NCBI RefSeq assembly: GCF_029017545.1
Contig: NW_026555337.1
Span: 19,530,001-19,594,000 of the forward strand
DNA: 64,000 bases
Direction: 5' to 3'
DNA from: Prosopis cineraria
Taxonomy: Eukaryota > Streptophyta > Magnoliopsida > Fabales > Fabaceae
In this document: positions 1 to 11,636 of the stretch, piece by piece
How positions within the stretch are numbered: position 1 is the first letter of the stretch
Layout: each line of letters begins with the position of its first letter
The notes under the pieces: generated by a model
Seen by the model: the letters and a program-made list of their open reading frames with translations, nothing else
What the model was told of the DNA's origin: nothing
Database searches by the model: none
Position numbers and translations under genes: made by a program

Positions 1-1701
1 GAAGACTCGAGTCAAGTCGTTTGGGAATTGACAGTCTCAAATGAATAATAATGAAGCAATTTTCTACATCTATATTAGAAGGTGCTCAATTCCTAGGATA
101 TAAATCATATTTTCCTATTAACAATGCTTAGGTTCCTGAAAAATTTATCTAAGAAATAAAGCGTAAAAATTGATTCAAACGTTTGTAAATACGATTTTCA
201 TTTATTGTTAGTTAATTGAAAGTCAACTGTTCTAAGTTGGTTAAGACTATATTAAAGAACTAACGTGATAATTTAAAAAAATAAAGAACTAAATTAATAA
301 AAATTAAATTTATAGGATCAAATTAATAACTAACTAATTGAGATAAATTTGAGAGATTGAAAATTTTATTATATCAATAAATAATTTGAATTAGATTTAA
401 ATTTATTATATTATGTCCTATTTACTAGATTTTCAATTTTTTTTGCCTTTTATTCCTAGGTTATCAACCATCATTTTGCAATGTTTTAATATTTTGTGTT
501 TATAAAGTATGAATGACTGTCTGAAAGAACAAATTAATGACACTATGATCTCCAATAATTTTTCTAAAAGAAATGAATTTCAAATATTAATTCATATAGT
601 TACAAACAAAAATCCCAATTATAAATTGGGAGTTACATTTAAAACACAGTTATCTTCTTATTGAAGATAATTCTATTTGAGGTACAGTCAAACATTAAAG
701 TGTGAACACCTCTTTTAGTGAGGATCGAATTTTGGTTCATTAAGTTGTGAAGGACTAGTTCCTTCCACTAAACCTAACCTCCTTTAGTACTTAAATATCT
801 TATTTATAATTAAATTTGTTGAATTTGTAATTGCTTGAATCAATGTTTACAACTTACTTTAAAAATATTTCATCAAGGATATAACTGTCATTAACTTTTC
901 TTTTTTGGGGGTTTACTGTCATTCTATTCCCCCCACCCCCAAATAAGTAGAGCCTAAAGCCTATCTTATTCCTTATTAATTAACGGGCCTATCTTATTAC
1001 TAATGAAAGTATGGATAATAACTTAGTATTGCCATTGTTCAACCAATTTTACGAAATTTTCCAATCAAGTTGGTCCATCTTCAAGGCGCAGATCAACCCA
1101 ACAGTGAGATTGGGCTAGTCTTTCAAAAGAAGATTTTAAGGCTCTTCCTAAAATAACACACAAATTTGCACACAATATCAAAGAAAAGGACCCAGGTCAT
1201 TATCATTAATACGAGCGTGTGTTGTATAAAATTTGAATTTAACTCTCAATTATAGTCACTTCAAAAAATGATAGAAAATTATTTTCTTTATAAGCTGACA
1301 GGTTGTCTAGAATTAATTAGATACTTTTTGTGACAATTATGGAAATGAAAACCTCCACCTAACATTAGTATTGGTAGAATATTTTAGTCTTGTTCAAGAG
1401 AAGAGTAATATTACTATGCCTCTGAGAAAGCCTAATTTTGGGGGCTCACGTATGTTTTAATCAAACTCAACAAGTGGTCCATCAATAGAATTCAATTTCA
1501 TGAATGAGACCAATGGAAAACATGGTATATCAAGTTTTTTTTTCCCAAAAAATTGTATTGTGATGGCCAATGAGTTTTTGAGAACCTAAAATAATTATAT
1601 CAACATAATCCTTTTTCAAGATTTTTCTTAAGTAACGAACTAATGATCTTCAATGGCATTTCTGGTGAATTGAATTCAATTTACTTGTTTTTCCTTGATA
1701 G
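1..1701. other. AT-rich intergenic or intronic sequence, no gene seen
   Basis: No reading frame or recognisable protein segment was found. It may contain introns or lost upstream exons of the RPC4-like gene whose exon starts at 1702, but I could not identify any. Confidence 0.5.
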
Positions 1702-1922
1702 AAATTCTAGATGAGAAAGAATTTGGGGAAGCTACTGCTAATATAGAGTGCGACGAGGATGCTGTTAATAATAGTGTAGAACTTGGTCTCTTGGTTAGTA
1801 ATCATATTACCCTTAATTCTAAACATTTTGTAGGGCAGTGCATTTAATTTGGGGCATACATACATGACAAAAATTCAACAGGATGAAAAAAAGGAAAAAT
1901 GGGTGTTTTTGTTTCAGCTTCC

Positions 1923-1938
1923 CACTACTACAGAATAT
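1923..1938 (+). repeat. Left terminal inverted repeat of CACTA-1
   Basis: CACTACTACAGAATAT. It pairs with the reverse complement of 10163-10178 (CACTACTACAAAATAA); TCC precedes it. Confidence 0.92.
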
Positions 1939-1945
1939 ATCTTTA

Positions 1946-2215
1946 GGAGCGGGTATTTAGGAGCGCTTATTTAAAAAGCGCTCCAAAATGTGAATGCGGA
2001 ATTTATCGGAGCGCTTTTCTAAATAAGCACTCTTGTATGTCAGGCTTCACAATAAGATAACGCACCTAATTAATATATATAAAATATGATAAAAAATTTA
2101 AAAATACCTTCGGGAGCGCTCGTACTTAAGTGCTCCGGAAGATAGCTCTTCGGGAGCGCTCGCTGAAGAGCAAGAAAACCTTCCGGAGCGCTCCATAATG
2201 AGCGCTCCGGAAGAG
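1946..2215. repeat. Left subterminal repeat array of CACTA-1
   Basis: Repeated copies, in both orientations, of a short motif built on GGAGCGCTC or GGGAGCGCTC with the palindrome AGCGCT, for example near 1950, 1975, 2009, 2114, 2152, 2184 and 2199. Such subterminal motifs are the usual binding sites of CACTA accessory proteins; that role is inferred. Confidence 0.85.
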
Positions 2216-2761
2216 TCTTCCCACTCTTATATCCATCCGTCAGTTTTCTTTTCTCCATTTAGTTTTTTTCATACCTCTCTCTCTTTTGTTGCCTCTCATT
2301 CCTTCTCTGTGTCGCGCATCTCTCTTTGTTTCTGTGCCGCATTGCCGTTGCCGTCGCCGTCCTCCCCTGCATCGCCGCTGCCACCGCCCTCCCCTGCGTC
2401 GTCGTCGCTGTCCATCTCTGCGTTGCGTCGCTGTCTGGTCTCTGCATCACCACCGTCGCACCGTCGCTGCCTGGTCTCTGCGTCGCCGTTGCTGCGCCTC
2501 CATCTGTTCTGCTGTTCTAGATCTGCATCTCTGTTCTAGATCTGTATTGCTGTTGCAGATCACCATCCATCTATTTTGCTGTTTGCTGTTTGCTGTTCCA
2601 GATTTGCATCTCTGTTTCAGATCTGTATTGCTGTTGCAGATCTATGCTGCTGCTGTACACCAAAGAAAGGGACGCCGTGAAGACCTCCATTGCCGCTGTG
2701 CGTCGCTGCTGTACAGCAGAGGAATCGACGTCGCTGCTGCCGTGAAGACTACACTTTGAAG
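2216..2761 (+). other. GC-rich leader exon of CACTA-1
   Basis: A CT- and GC-rich stretch, unlike the AT-rich surroundings, follows the left array and ends at a possible donor (GAAG then GTATTT at 2762). A possible acceptor is TATTAG at 3181, just before the transposase start. Open frames here are Ser/Pro/Arg-rich and low in complexity, so I treat it as promoter and untranslated leader rather than coding sequence. Confidence 0.5.
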
Positions 2762-3185
2762 GTATTTTTTTAATAATTAATTTATATATATTTGAGAATA
2801 AATTTTAAATATTTTTTTAATAATAAATATTATAGAAAATATATGAATTGAAGTTATTTATATTAAAATTATGGAGTATTTGTAGTTGATAATTTAGATT
2901 AAAGTTGAGGAAACTACTTGAACATTTTTATTTTATTTATGAAATATACTTTTATGGGAGATTATTGTTATTAATTAAATTACAATTGATTGACAGAATT
3001 TAGATACATTATGGTACTAAATTTTTATTTGGATGAATTGATTTATTTAGTTTAGATATATTGTGTTGTGAAATTTGATTGTTTGATCATTTGAGAGATT
3101 GTTCTTTTAAAAAGATGTTGTTGAATTTTTTTTTATAGAAATCTAAGTCTTTTGTTTATTGAATTTTGGTAATCATATTAGTGAC

Positions 3186-6100
3186 ATGGATGTAAGTGGA
3201 TGTCGGCTAATCGACTATCTAGAGAATATTGGGATGGTGTAGATGAATTCATTGAATTTGCATTTTGTCGTGATCAAGACCCCCGTGGAGTCATATGTCC
3301 TTGTTTGAAATGTTGCTATGAAAAAAGAGTAAAGCCAATAGAATTGAAAGATCATTTAATATGTAATGGGATTGATCCAACTTATACTTGTTGGACCATG
3401 CATGGGGAGAGAAGGAATAATGCAAGTGATTGGAGGGATAGTGCGAGCTACTCAACATTTGATCGTGATAGTGGGATATATGATGTTGACCGTCTTGATG
3501 AAATGATTGATGTGATTGAAGAGGATCTTAGAGACTATCCTGAGATATTTGAGAGATTGAAGAGTGATGCTGATAAACCATTATACCCCGGTTGTAAAAA
3601 ATTCACAAAACTATCAGTTATTTTGAAACTATACAACCTAAAAGCAGCGAATGGATGGAGCGATAAGAGTTTCACGGATTTGCTTGAACTCTTATATGAA
3701 ATGTTACCTGAGTACAACGAGCTTCCACCTAATACTTACGAAGCTAAAAAAGTGCTATGTTCTATTGGGATGAGCTATGAGAAGATACATGCATGTCCAA
3801 ATGATTGTGTCCTCTTTCAGAAAGAGTATTCAACCTTAGATAAGTGTCCAAAATGTGATGCATCACGGTACAAAAGAAATGGATGTAGCCCAGCAAAGGC
3901 CATTGTGGTATTTTCCAATCATACCAAGATTTAGATGCCTATATAGCATTGCAGAAGATGCTAAACACTTAACATGGCATGCTGATGAGAGAATTAAGGA
4001 TGGCAAGCTACGGCACCCTGTAGATTCTCCTCAATGGAAAAAGTTTGATCTTATATACCCTGAGTTTGGGGTTGAAGATAGAAACTTACGCCTTGCACTA
4101 GCCACTGACGGAATGAACCCACATGGCATGCAAAGTAGTACTCATAGTACATGGCCGGTTATTTTGATGATCTACAATCTCGCTCCAGCATTGTGCATGA
4201 AGCGCAAATTTATGATGCTGTCATTGTTGATTTCTGGGCCTCGACAACCAGGAAATGATATAGATGTGTACTTAGCTCCTCTGATTGAAGATCTGAAGAT
4301 TTTGTGGGAGACAGGTGTGGAAGTTTATGATGGGTATAGAGAAGAACATTTCATCCTGTGAGCAATGTTGTTTGGCACCATAAATGACTTTCCTACCTAT
4401 GGCAATTTATCAAGATACAGTATCAAAGATGAGATGCATGTCCAGTATGTGAGGAGCACACATGTTCAGTGCGGTTGGAACATTGTAGGAAGAATGTCTT
4501 TATTGGTCATCGATGATTTTTGCCGCAACACATCATTACCGACGACTGAAGAAGGCCTTTAATGGCCACCCGGAGAAGGGTAGAGTTCCCATGCCATTAA
4601 CTGGTGAGCAGCTTTTTGAAAAGGTCAAAGATTTAAATATTGAATTTGGAAAACCATTTGCAAGTAAGATTGTTAAGAATGGTTGGAAAAAAAAGTCCAT
4701 ATTCTTTGAGCTACCATACTGGAAGACCCTAGATGTTAGGCATTTCCTAGATGCAATGTACATCGAAAAGAATGTCTGCGATAGTCTTGTTGGCACATTA
4801 CTCCACATTTCAGGAAAGAGTAAAGATGGAATTAATGCAAGGATAGATTTGATTAGCATGGGGTTAAGAGAAGAGTTGGCACCAGAGAGGAAGGGAAAAC
4901 GCACTTTTTTACCTCCAGCAGCTCACACCTTGTCTAGAAAGGAAAAATTAGCTTTCTGTGAATTCTTGCATGAAGTTAAAGTGCCAGAAGGATATTCTTC
5001 AAATGTAAGTAGCCTCGTATCCATGAAAGACCTCAAACTAGTAGGTCTCAAGACTCATGATTGTTATGTCATCATGGAAAATTTATTGCCAGTTGGTATA
5101 CGATCCATTTTGCCGAAGAAGGTGCGAGCCACGATTACTAGATTTTGTTTCTTCTTTAAGGCAATTTGTAGCAAGGTGATTGACCCTGAAAAATTGCCAA
5201 AGCTAGAACATGAAATAGCTAAGATTTTAAGCGAGCTGGAAATGTATTTTCCGCCTTCATTCTTCGACATCATGGTTCATTTATCATTTCACTTAGTTAG
5301 AGAGATAAAGTTGTGTGGCCCTGCTTATTTGAGATGGATGTACCCAGTAGAGCGTTACTTGAAAGTATTAAAAGGATATGTAAAAAATCAAAGTCGGCCC
5401 GAGGGGTGTATTGTTGAGAGGTACATTATGGAAGAAGCAGTTGAATTATGTACTGGATATCTCTCTAATGTGGATGCCATTGGGTTGCCAAAGTACACAA
5501 AAGACACTACAGGTGAACAGGGTGGAATCATTGGGAAGAAACTCATTAGCATAGACAAGACACAATGGGATCAAGTTCACTTGTATGTTTTACACAACAC
5601 TGAGGAAGTTCAACCATATATCAACGAACACAAGGCAATAGTTAAGAGTCAGAATAAAGGTAAAAATGAAACATGGCTAGCAACATATCACAACCGCACT
5701 TTATATATTGGTTTAGATCTCGCATCTCTGAGGAGTCTCACCCATCAGAAAGGTTGAGGTTTTTGGCTAGGGGTCCTGGATTTGAAGTATTTTTTTATAC
5801 AGGTTATGTAATTAATGACTTTACATTTTATACGAAAAGTCAAGATGCTCGGAGCACTATGCAGAATAGTGGTGTAACGCTTAAAGCTCAATCAATGCAT
5901 GTCTCTAGTTTTAAAGACAAGAATCCAATCTATGCAATGATGTCATATTTTGGGATTATAGAGCACATTTGGGAATTGGATTATATCAAGTTTCGCGAAC
6001 CTGTCTTTTGTTGCACGTGGGTTGACAATAAAAACGGCTTTCGAATTGACGAGTTAGGTTTTATTCAAGTAGATCTTAATAAGGTGGCTCATAAAGATGA

Positions 6101-6386
6101 ACCATTCATTTTGGCATCACAAGCTCGACAAGTGTTTTATGTGTCAGATCCAGCACATAAAAATTGGTCGATTGTTCTTTTAACAAATAAAATAGTGGGT
6201 AATGAGGAGGATGAAGATTTCAATGTTGAGGATGACCCTTTCATGGGAACATCACGGACATTTGATGTTTCAACTGGGGATAATGCCTTCTATATTAGAG
6301 AAGATCACGCGGAAGGGATTTGGATTGATGAGGGATATGTAGAACACACAAAAGAAAAAAACAAAAAAAGAAAAAATAAATTTTAA
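3186..6386 (+). pseudogene. TNP2-like CACTA transposase (Transposase_21 family), broken
   Basis: The protein would bind the element ends and cut them. The N-terminal transposase-associated domain is readable at 3200-3900 (MSANRLSREYWDGVDEF, CPCLKCCYEK, ELKDHLICNGID). The Transposase_21 core follows at about 3900-4560 (WYFPIIPRFRCLY, WHADERIKDGKLRHPVDS, GPRQPGNDIDVYLAPLIEDL, FGTINDFPTYGNLS). A DUF4218-like part lies at 4513-5757 (HDCYVIMENLLPVGIRSILP, FFDIMVHLSFHLVREI) and a DUF4216-like part at 5673-6386 (FGIIEHIWELDY, VDELGFxxVDLNKV equivalent, FILASQARQVFYVSDP). Breaks: a frameshift near the start (about 3195-3205), another near 3900, a TGA at 4359-4361 where relatives have Arg (FILxAMLFGTIND), a frameshift at about 4430-4510, and another near 5700. 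The 5' exon is probably the leader at 2216-2761. It is decayed but recognisable over its whole length. Confidence 0.9.
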
Positions 6387-6492
6387 CACTTGTAAGTTCT
6401 TTATTTAAATTTCCTTTTAATTGTTAAAAATTTATTTTTAGTTGTTAAATTTTTTTTTGTTGTTAAAAATTTACATTTTTCCTTTCAGGTAT

Positions 6493-9400
6493 ATGGCTAC
6501 CCCACCTGAGAACAGTGGTGATGCTCCACCCACTGAAGAAGAAGCATTCAAGGAGGTTAAACGGGGTAAAACTGTTATGAAAGCAGTAATACGGGCTCGA
6601 GCAGCTGGTCGTAAATTACCAGTAAATTGGAATGATAGGGGCCAATTAGTTAAGTCTCCTCAGTTGGCCAGTTACATAGGGGTCTTAGCTCGTCATTATG
6701 TTCCCTGTTGCATTGCAGACTGGAGAAAGAAAAATGACCCACAGCTTGAAGAAGCAAAAAATAATATATGGGAAGATTTGTGTATATCTTTTGACCTGGA
6801 TGAGAGTCATAGGCATTATATCATGAGAAAAGCAGCATATGCTCATAGAAAGTTTCGAGCTACCCTCACAACATATCATCTAAAAGATGCAAATGAAGAA
6901 TTCAATCCTCATCCTCCTAAAATGTATCCAGAGATCCAGCAAGAGCATTGGGATGAATTTATTAAAATGCGCCAACAGCCTGAATTTCAACAGATCAGCC
7001 AGGTCAATCGCTCTAGAGCCGCAAGTACTCCTTTTCAATATAGAGCAGGAAGAAAGAGCTATCCAGATATTGAACATAGTTTGGTGAGTTTCAATTAATA
7101 TCGTCTGTTGATATTACTTATATATATATATATAAGGAAATATTTTTTAATTATTCTAATATCTTCTTTAAATAGAGGGAAGAAGTTGGACCTAATGCTC
7201 CAATTTCTCGAGCTCTTGTTTGGAAAGAAGATAAAGAAGGCAAATTACCTGATGAACGCACTCGAAAAGTCTGGGAGGATTGTGTGAGTATTAATATTTT
7301 AGTGTATTACTTTATTTACATTATTTACTTAATAATTAGTTTACAATTTGTTCAACAGGAAGCATTATCACAATCAATATCACAAGATGATGTGGGGAGC
7401 ATGTGGATGTCCTTGGTAGGGCATTGGGAGCTCCAGAGGTCTCTGGTCGTGTTAGAGGAGTTGGATTTGGCATTTCTCAGGGCACCTACTTTGGACGTCG
7501 GTCTAAAATTTTTACTGAAGATGATTTTAATGCAAGGATGGCAGAAATGGAGGCGAGAATGGAAAAAAAAATTTCAAGCTCAAATGGAAAAGAGATTTGA
7601 GCAAATGATTGGAGTTATAAATATGCCACAAGGTAGCCCCAGTGATAAAGATAGTTGCTCCTTCCATACTAAAGAAGACTTTCCTAAGGTTATAATTTTT
7701 CTTTCTATTATCTTCTCTTTATTCACAAATTATGTTTCACATTTTTTTAAGATATTAATTTTTAATTTTTAGGCGAGTCTCAATGTCAATTATGGTTAGA
7801 ATCACCACATTGTCGTGTTGTGGCAATCGGATCTGTGTATAATGATAATAGTGTTACTATACACTCCAGACCGTTGCCTGCTGATCACTTAAAGGTGACT
7901 ATAACTATTCCAATAGAAAATGATGCTGAGTTGCCAGTGCAAATAGAAGATGAGGATATATTCACGATTTTTGATGCCGTTGGAACTTATGTGGCTTGGC
8001 CTTCAAAGCTCATTAAGTTACAGGTATAATAATTGATGGTTCTTTAAAATCATTCATGTTTTCTTACGGCCTTACCAATCCATTTTACATCTTGTAGTCC
8101 TCAAAATTTAAAGAAGTTGTAAAGAAGCCAATCAAAGCGAAAGGAAAGCCATCGAAAGGATCTACCTCTGTGACTAAGGCAGGGAAGACCAGCACAGAAT
8201 CTACTCAGTTGAAATATCCTCATCAAAATGCACTTGAAATGATTATGCGGACAACATTGAAAAATGAGATCCGTGAAGTAGAATTTGAAAAGGAGATTTA
8301 TGGTGAAATAATTAGCGAAAAATTAGCAGCTGAAAATATTAACGAGATTCTGACCAAGGATTGGCTACAAACAACACAAATTAGTTTATACATCAGGTAC
8401 TTTCTCAATTTTATTACTTATTGTGGTATTTATTTAATTTTAGTTGTGAATGATTCTATTTTTTTTCATTTTAGGTACTTATATCATACTTTTGTGGTGC
8501 CGGGCTCATTGATAACAAAATTTTCATTTATTAGCCCGCACAACACTAGTACCTACAGTGTTGAGTACCATTCTCAAAAGATTACTGATGCATTCAAAGT
8601 CAAAGGCAAAAGAAACATGTTATTTTTAGCTCCTCACAATCCAGGGTAAATTGTTATTATTGTTTATTTTTAACTTTAGTTGATATTTTAGTTAATGAAC
8701 TATTTTATTTTTTCAGGCAACATTGGGTGCTTGTTTGTATCAATCCATTCGTCCCTGTGATTTATTATCTTGATTCATTAAGAGATAGTGACTTTAAGAA
8801 CTACAAATCTATGAGGATATTATTTAATCAGTAAGTTTTTAGTTCTATATTCTTTATATATGTTTATTATAATAATTAATTTTTACTTGGTATGCTTAAT
8901 CATTATATAATAGGGCTGTAGCACGTTATCGAGGAGGTGAAGGTCTCCCTCCAAACACCGAAAGACCTGATCCTGTTGAGTTTTATTCTTGGAAAAGAAT
9001 AAAGGTTTGTATTATTTTCTTAATAAAACAAGTTGGTACATATCTAAATGATTGTTTGATTGATATTTTATGTTTGTTATTCTGAATATGTTGTTCTGGA
9101 TTGATGTAGAATTTTTGAAAAATTCTAGAACTTCCAAGTTATAGGGGAGACTCTGCCGATTTTCGACAGCAAATACTTGTATCATATATATAACTTCATC
9201 ACTGAAGTATTTTAAATTAAGTTAGAATTTATTTCTACCATATAAATGACATTTTTATTGTTTTATAGGTACCTACACAATTACAAGGTTGAGAGTGTGG
9301 ATACTATGTTATGAAGTTTATGAGAGAAGTAATCACACAACAAGAGTTGATCATTCCTGAAAATGTAAGTCAAAAGCTTTGAAATTAAGTTAATATAATG

Positions 9401-9528
9401 TTAATTACTTATATATTGCTTTCATATCTTGTGTAGTATTTTGTTGGAGCAAATATTCGCATTTTACTATGGAGCAAATAGAAGATTTAGTTGAAGAATG
9501 GTCAGAATATATTATTGGCTGTTTGTGA
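6493..9528 (+). pseudogene. CACTA second gene: Transposase_24-like start and Ulp1-like protease end, broken
   Basis: A start ATG at 6493 follows a TTTCAG acceptor. Exons I can place are 6493-7083, 7176-7283, 7359 to about 7688, about 7773-8023, about 8098-8396, about 8475-8645, about 8717-8831, about 8913-9004, about 9270-9363 and about 9437-9528, most with GT/AG borders. The start (KLPVNWNDRGQLVK, YVPCCIADWRKKN, WEDLCISFDLDE) resembles plant Transposase_24 (Ptta/En/Spm). The exon near 7773 (PLPADHLKVTITIP, DAVGTYVAWPSKLIKL) is a domain commonly found between the two. The end is Ulp1/C48-like: HWVLV carries the expected His, YYLDSL the Asp and ECGYYVM the Cys. Breaks: a frameshift at about 7400, and TGA at 9290-9292 two codons before the Cys codon (9296-9298). 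The role of the protease part in transposition is unknown. Confidence 0.8.
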
Positions 9529-9772
9529 TAGGAAGTTAGATTTCAATGTTAAAAAAATAACAATAGTTTCATTTGTTAGGCTTGTTAGAAATTAAACTAG
9601 GTTAGTTGGAAAATTGAAATTGTTGTATCAGTTTCAAATTTTTTTCTTGTATATAAAATTTTTATGTTGATATTATTTTTAAATTAGTTTTTGATATTAT
9701 AATTTTCCATTATTAAAGATATTTAAAAGGAGAAATTTAAAAAATTTAATTTAAAAAAAATAAATATAATAT

Positions 9773-10160
9773 ACGGGAGCGCTCATTTGAAGAGCGCTCC
9801 TGTAAAGAAACTTACGGGAGCGCTCTTTTAAAGAGCACTCCGGTAAGTTGCCATACGGGAGCACTCCTATAAAGAGCGTTACCGTATGGGGAATGTAAAG
9901 AGCGCTCCGGTAAGGTTAGTCATACGGGAGCGCTCCTATAGAGAGCGCTCCGGTATGCATCATACAGGAGCGCTCTTACATAAAGCGCTCCCGTACATGA
10001 CGTGTACTCTAGCGCTATTACGGGAGCGCTTTTCTAAAAGCGCTCCTGTATCGCTTACATACAGGAGCGCTTAAAAAAAGCGGTCCTGTAAATTTCGGAG
10101 CGCTTGATATGAGAGCGCTTCAAAAGCGCTCCCTAAGGTCAAAAAAAAGCGCTCCTGTAA
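9773..10160. repeat. Right subterminal repeat array of CACTA-1
   Basis: About a dozen copies of GGGAGCGCTC and its complement, often paired as short hairpins (for example 9774-9806, 9813-9847, 9930-9957, 9962-9995, 10019-10052). It carries the same core motif as the left array, but is denser. Confidence 0.9.
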
Positions 10161-10162
10161 GC

Positions 10163-10178
10163 TTATTTTGTAGTAGTG
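10163..10178 (-). repeat. Right terminal inverted repeat of CACTA-1
   Basis: The reverse complement reads CACTACTACAAAATAA. TCC follows at 10179-10181, matching the 3 bases before the left end. Confidence 0.92.
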
Positions 10179-10339
10179 TCCTGCTCTGCCATTAGTTAAG
10201 GAGTCGGCAAGTAGGTGCATTAGAAGCTTCCATAAAGGACTACAATAATATGGAAGAAGTGTCTGGTGGTTACATGGGCAAAATGCCAGCATACAAGTGT
10301 GGAGCAGTTAAATTAAAGCTTGGAGAGAATTTGTATGAT

Positions 10340-11228
10340 GTGAGTTTTTACAACTTTATGTCTTTGAAATTTACATGAGGCCTGATCATGTCTAGGGACA
10401 AATCCAAAAGTTACTCAACAAAGAAGCTAAGAACAAAGTTTTAAATTTATCCAAGTTGAATATGATGTTAAAATCAGCATTAACTTGGGCTATAAGCATG
10501 CATGCATATTTTGTTCTATTACATGGATTATTTTGATGTAAACTACTATAGTTGATTTACTACAGGATCATCAATCTTCTTCAAAAGAGTAAGCTCTAAG
10601 CATTTTGTATTAAACTACAGCATCATCAATCTTACTATCCTACTACTTTGCCTATGAGGAAGCCTAATTCTAGGGATCCATCAACAGAATTCAAATTCAA
10701 AGATGCCATTCAAACTAAAATTGATTAATATTGAAAATATATATTTAAATTCAAAGACGCCTACAGTAGGACCATCTTGCAGGAGGATATCCCTAATGAA
10801 GCCAAACTGCTCGAGACAAAATATATATTAGTTTAATCAATCGGGTAAGGCATCATAAACTTGTAGGTTCTTTACCATTTTGTCCATACAGCCATAGCCT
10901 ATACATTTAAAACCAACCTATCATATTTAGTCCTACACCCCTACTTGAGTTTAAAATAAAGCTTGGGTAACCCCCCAGCCAAGCAAATAATGATAATAAA
11001 ATTGAAGCTTGTGTATTCTGATTTGAATATCTTAATGATTAACTTTAAGAAATGCTCTGAAACATTGCATGGATGTTATTTGCCAGTCCACTATCCTACC
11101 ATTAATTTATCATTAACAGATTAATTACTATAAACATATAATATCTGTGTGTGTGTGTATTAATGTAATGATCAATTAAATTGGTAAGCAGGGACCTGAC
11201 ACACTGACCGTGACTGGAAGAGGAAATT
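10340..11228. other. Intergenic, no gene seen
   Basis: AT-rich sequence that starts with the donor-like GTGAGT after the RPC4-like exon. I looked for the missing RPC4 terminal exon here and did not find it. Confidence 0.5.
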
Positions 11229-11441
11229 GTAATGCAAATCATATGGACAAGAATTTTGCATCAAACAGTTTGCAGTGAATTTAAATGACCCAAATCAGTG
11301 TTAATTTGCCATCAAATATGAGGAAACCAAAACCATTACAAAAGAGTCCAAAGTCCAGGATTTATAGCTAAAAAAAGAGTTCAAATTAAATAAGGTTCAG
11401 TGATAATTCATTCTGGTGTCTTGTAATGGAGAAAGATCTAT

Positions 11442-11636
11442 TTAAGAAGAAGAACAGAGCGAGGCAACGAAAGTGAAGAGATGGAAACACAAAAACCATG
11501 GATGATCTCTTCTCTGTTCATGTTGATCCTTATTATTATTAATATGATCATGACTTGTTGCTTCATATTCTTCCCATTCCATTGGATCCCATGTCATGTT
11601 GCCATTTGAGTCATATTTGTTATCTTGTCCAGTCAT
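11442..11636 (-). pseudogene. TNL tail last exon, copy 1
   Basis: Open from the acceptor (TGATCAG) to a TAA at 11442. It encodes about 64 residues: polar Asp/Glu/His-rich, then WFLCFHLFTFVASLC at the very end, which could be a tail anchor. The paralogue at 13197-13412 has the same plan. The parent gene is a pseudogene, so translation is doubtful. Confidence 0.55.

Larger units (their letters stand above)
1923..10178 (+). mobile_element. CACTA (En/Spm) DNA transposon, full length but with broken genes
   Basis: The element starts CACTACTACAGAATAT at 1923 and ends ATTTTGTAGTAGTG at 10178, so its inverted termini share CACTACTACA and then about five of six bases. It is flanked by TCC on both sides (1920-1922 and 10179-10181), the 3-bp target-site duplication expected of CACTA elements. 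Inside, in order, are a subterminal array, a GC-rich leader, a TNP2-type transposase gene, a second multi-exon gene with a Ulp1-like end, and a second subterminal array. Both genes carry stops and frameshifts, so the copy is probably non-autonomous, although intact termini might still be mobilised by a relative. It sits inside an exon of the RPC4-like gene. Confidence 0.93.
1702..10339 (+). pseudogene. RPC4-like (RNA polymerase III subunit C4) gene fragment split by a CACTA transposon
   Basis: Two exons are readable. Exon A is 1702-1793, between a TTGATAG acceptor and a GTTAGT donor, and reads ILDEKEFGEATANIECDEDA then SVELGLL. Exon B starts at 1882 after CAACAG, is interrupted after 1922, resumes at 10182 and ends at 10339 before GTGAGT. 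Read across the insertion it gives WVFLFQLPALPLVKESASR, then in a shifted frame GGYMGKMPAYKCGAVKLKLG followed by ENLYD. The motif GKMxxYKxGAVKLKLGxxLYDV is typical of the C-terminal Rpc4/RPC53 domain, a subunit that acts in Pol III initiation and termination in the nucleus. Besides the 8.3-kb insertion there is a frameshift near 10212. I see neither the N-terminal exons nor the final exon (DVVAINT and VVTPD motifs), so this may be a fragment rather than a recently killed gene. The family assignment is from remembered motifs. Confidence 0.68.

Noticed and set aside
2198..2760. Several overlapping open frames (Ser/Pro, Arg/Cys and Thr/Ala-rich) on both strands
   Set aside because: They lie in the GC-rich repetitive leader of CACTA-1, are low in complexity, and are explained by composition.
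9886..10292. Short open frames over the right CACTA-1 array and the RPC4-like exon antisense
   Set aside because: They follow from the repeated palindrome and from the reverse strand of a real exon.
11140..11160. GTGTGTGTGTGTAT microsatellite and scattered ATATAT runs (7120, 58087)
   Set aside because: Too short and common in AT-rich plant DNA to report as features.
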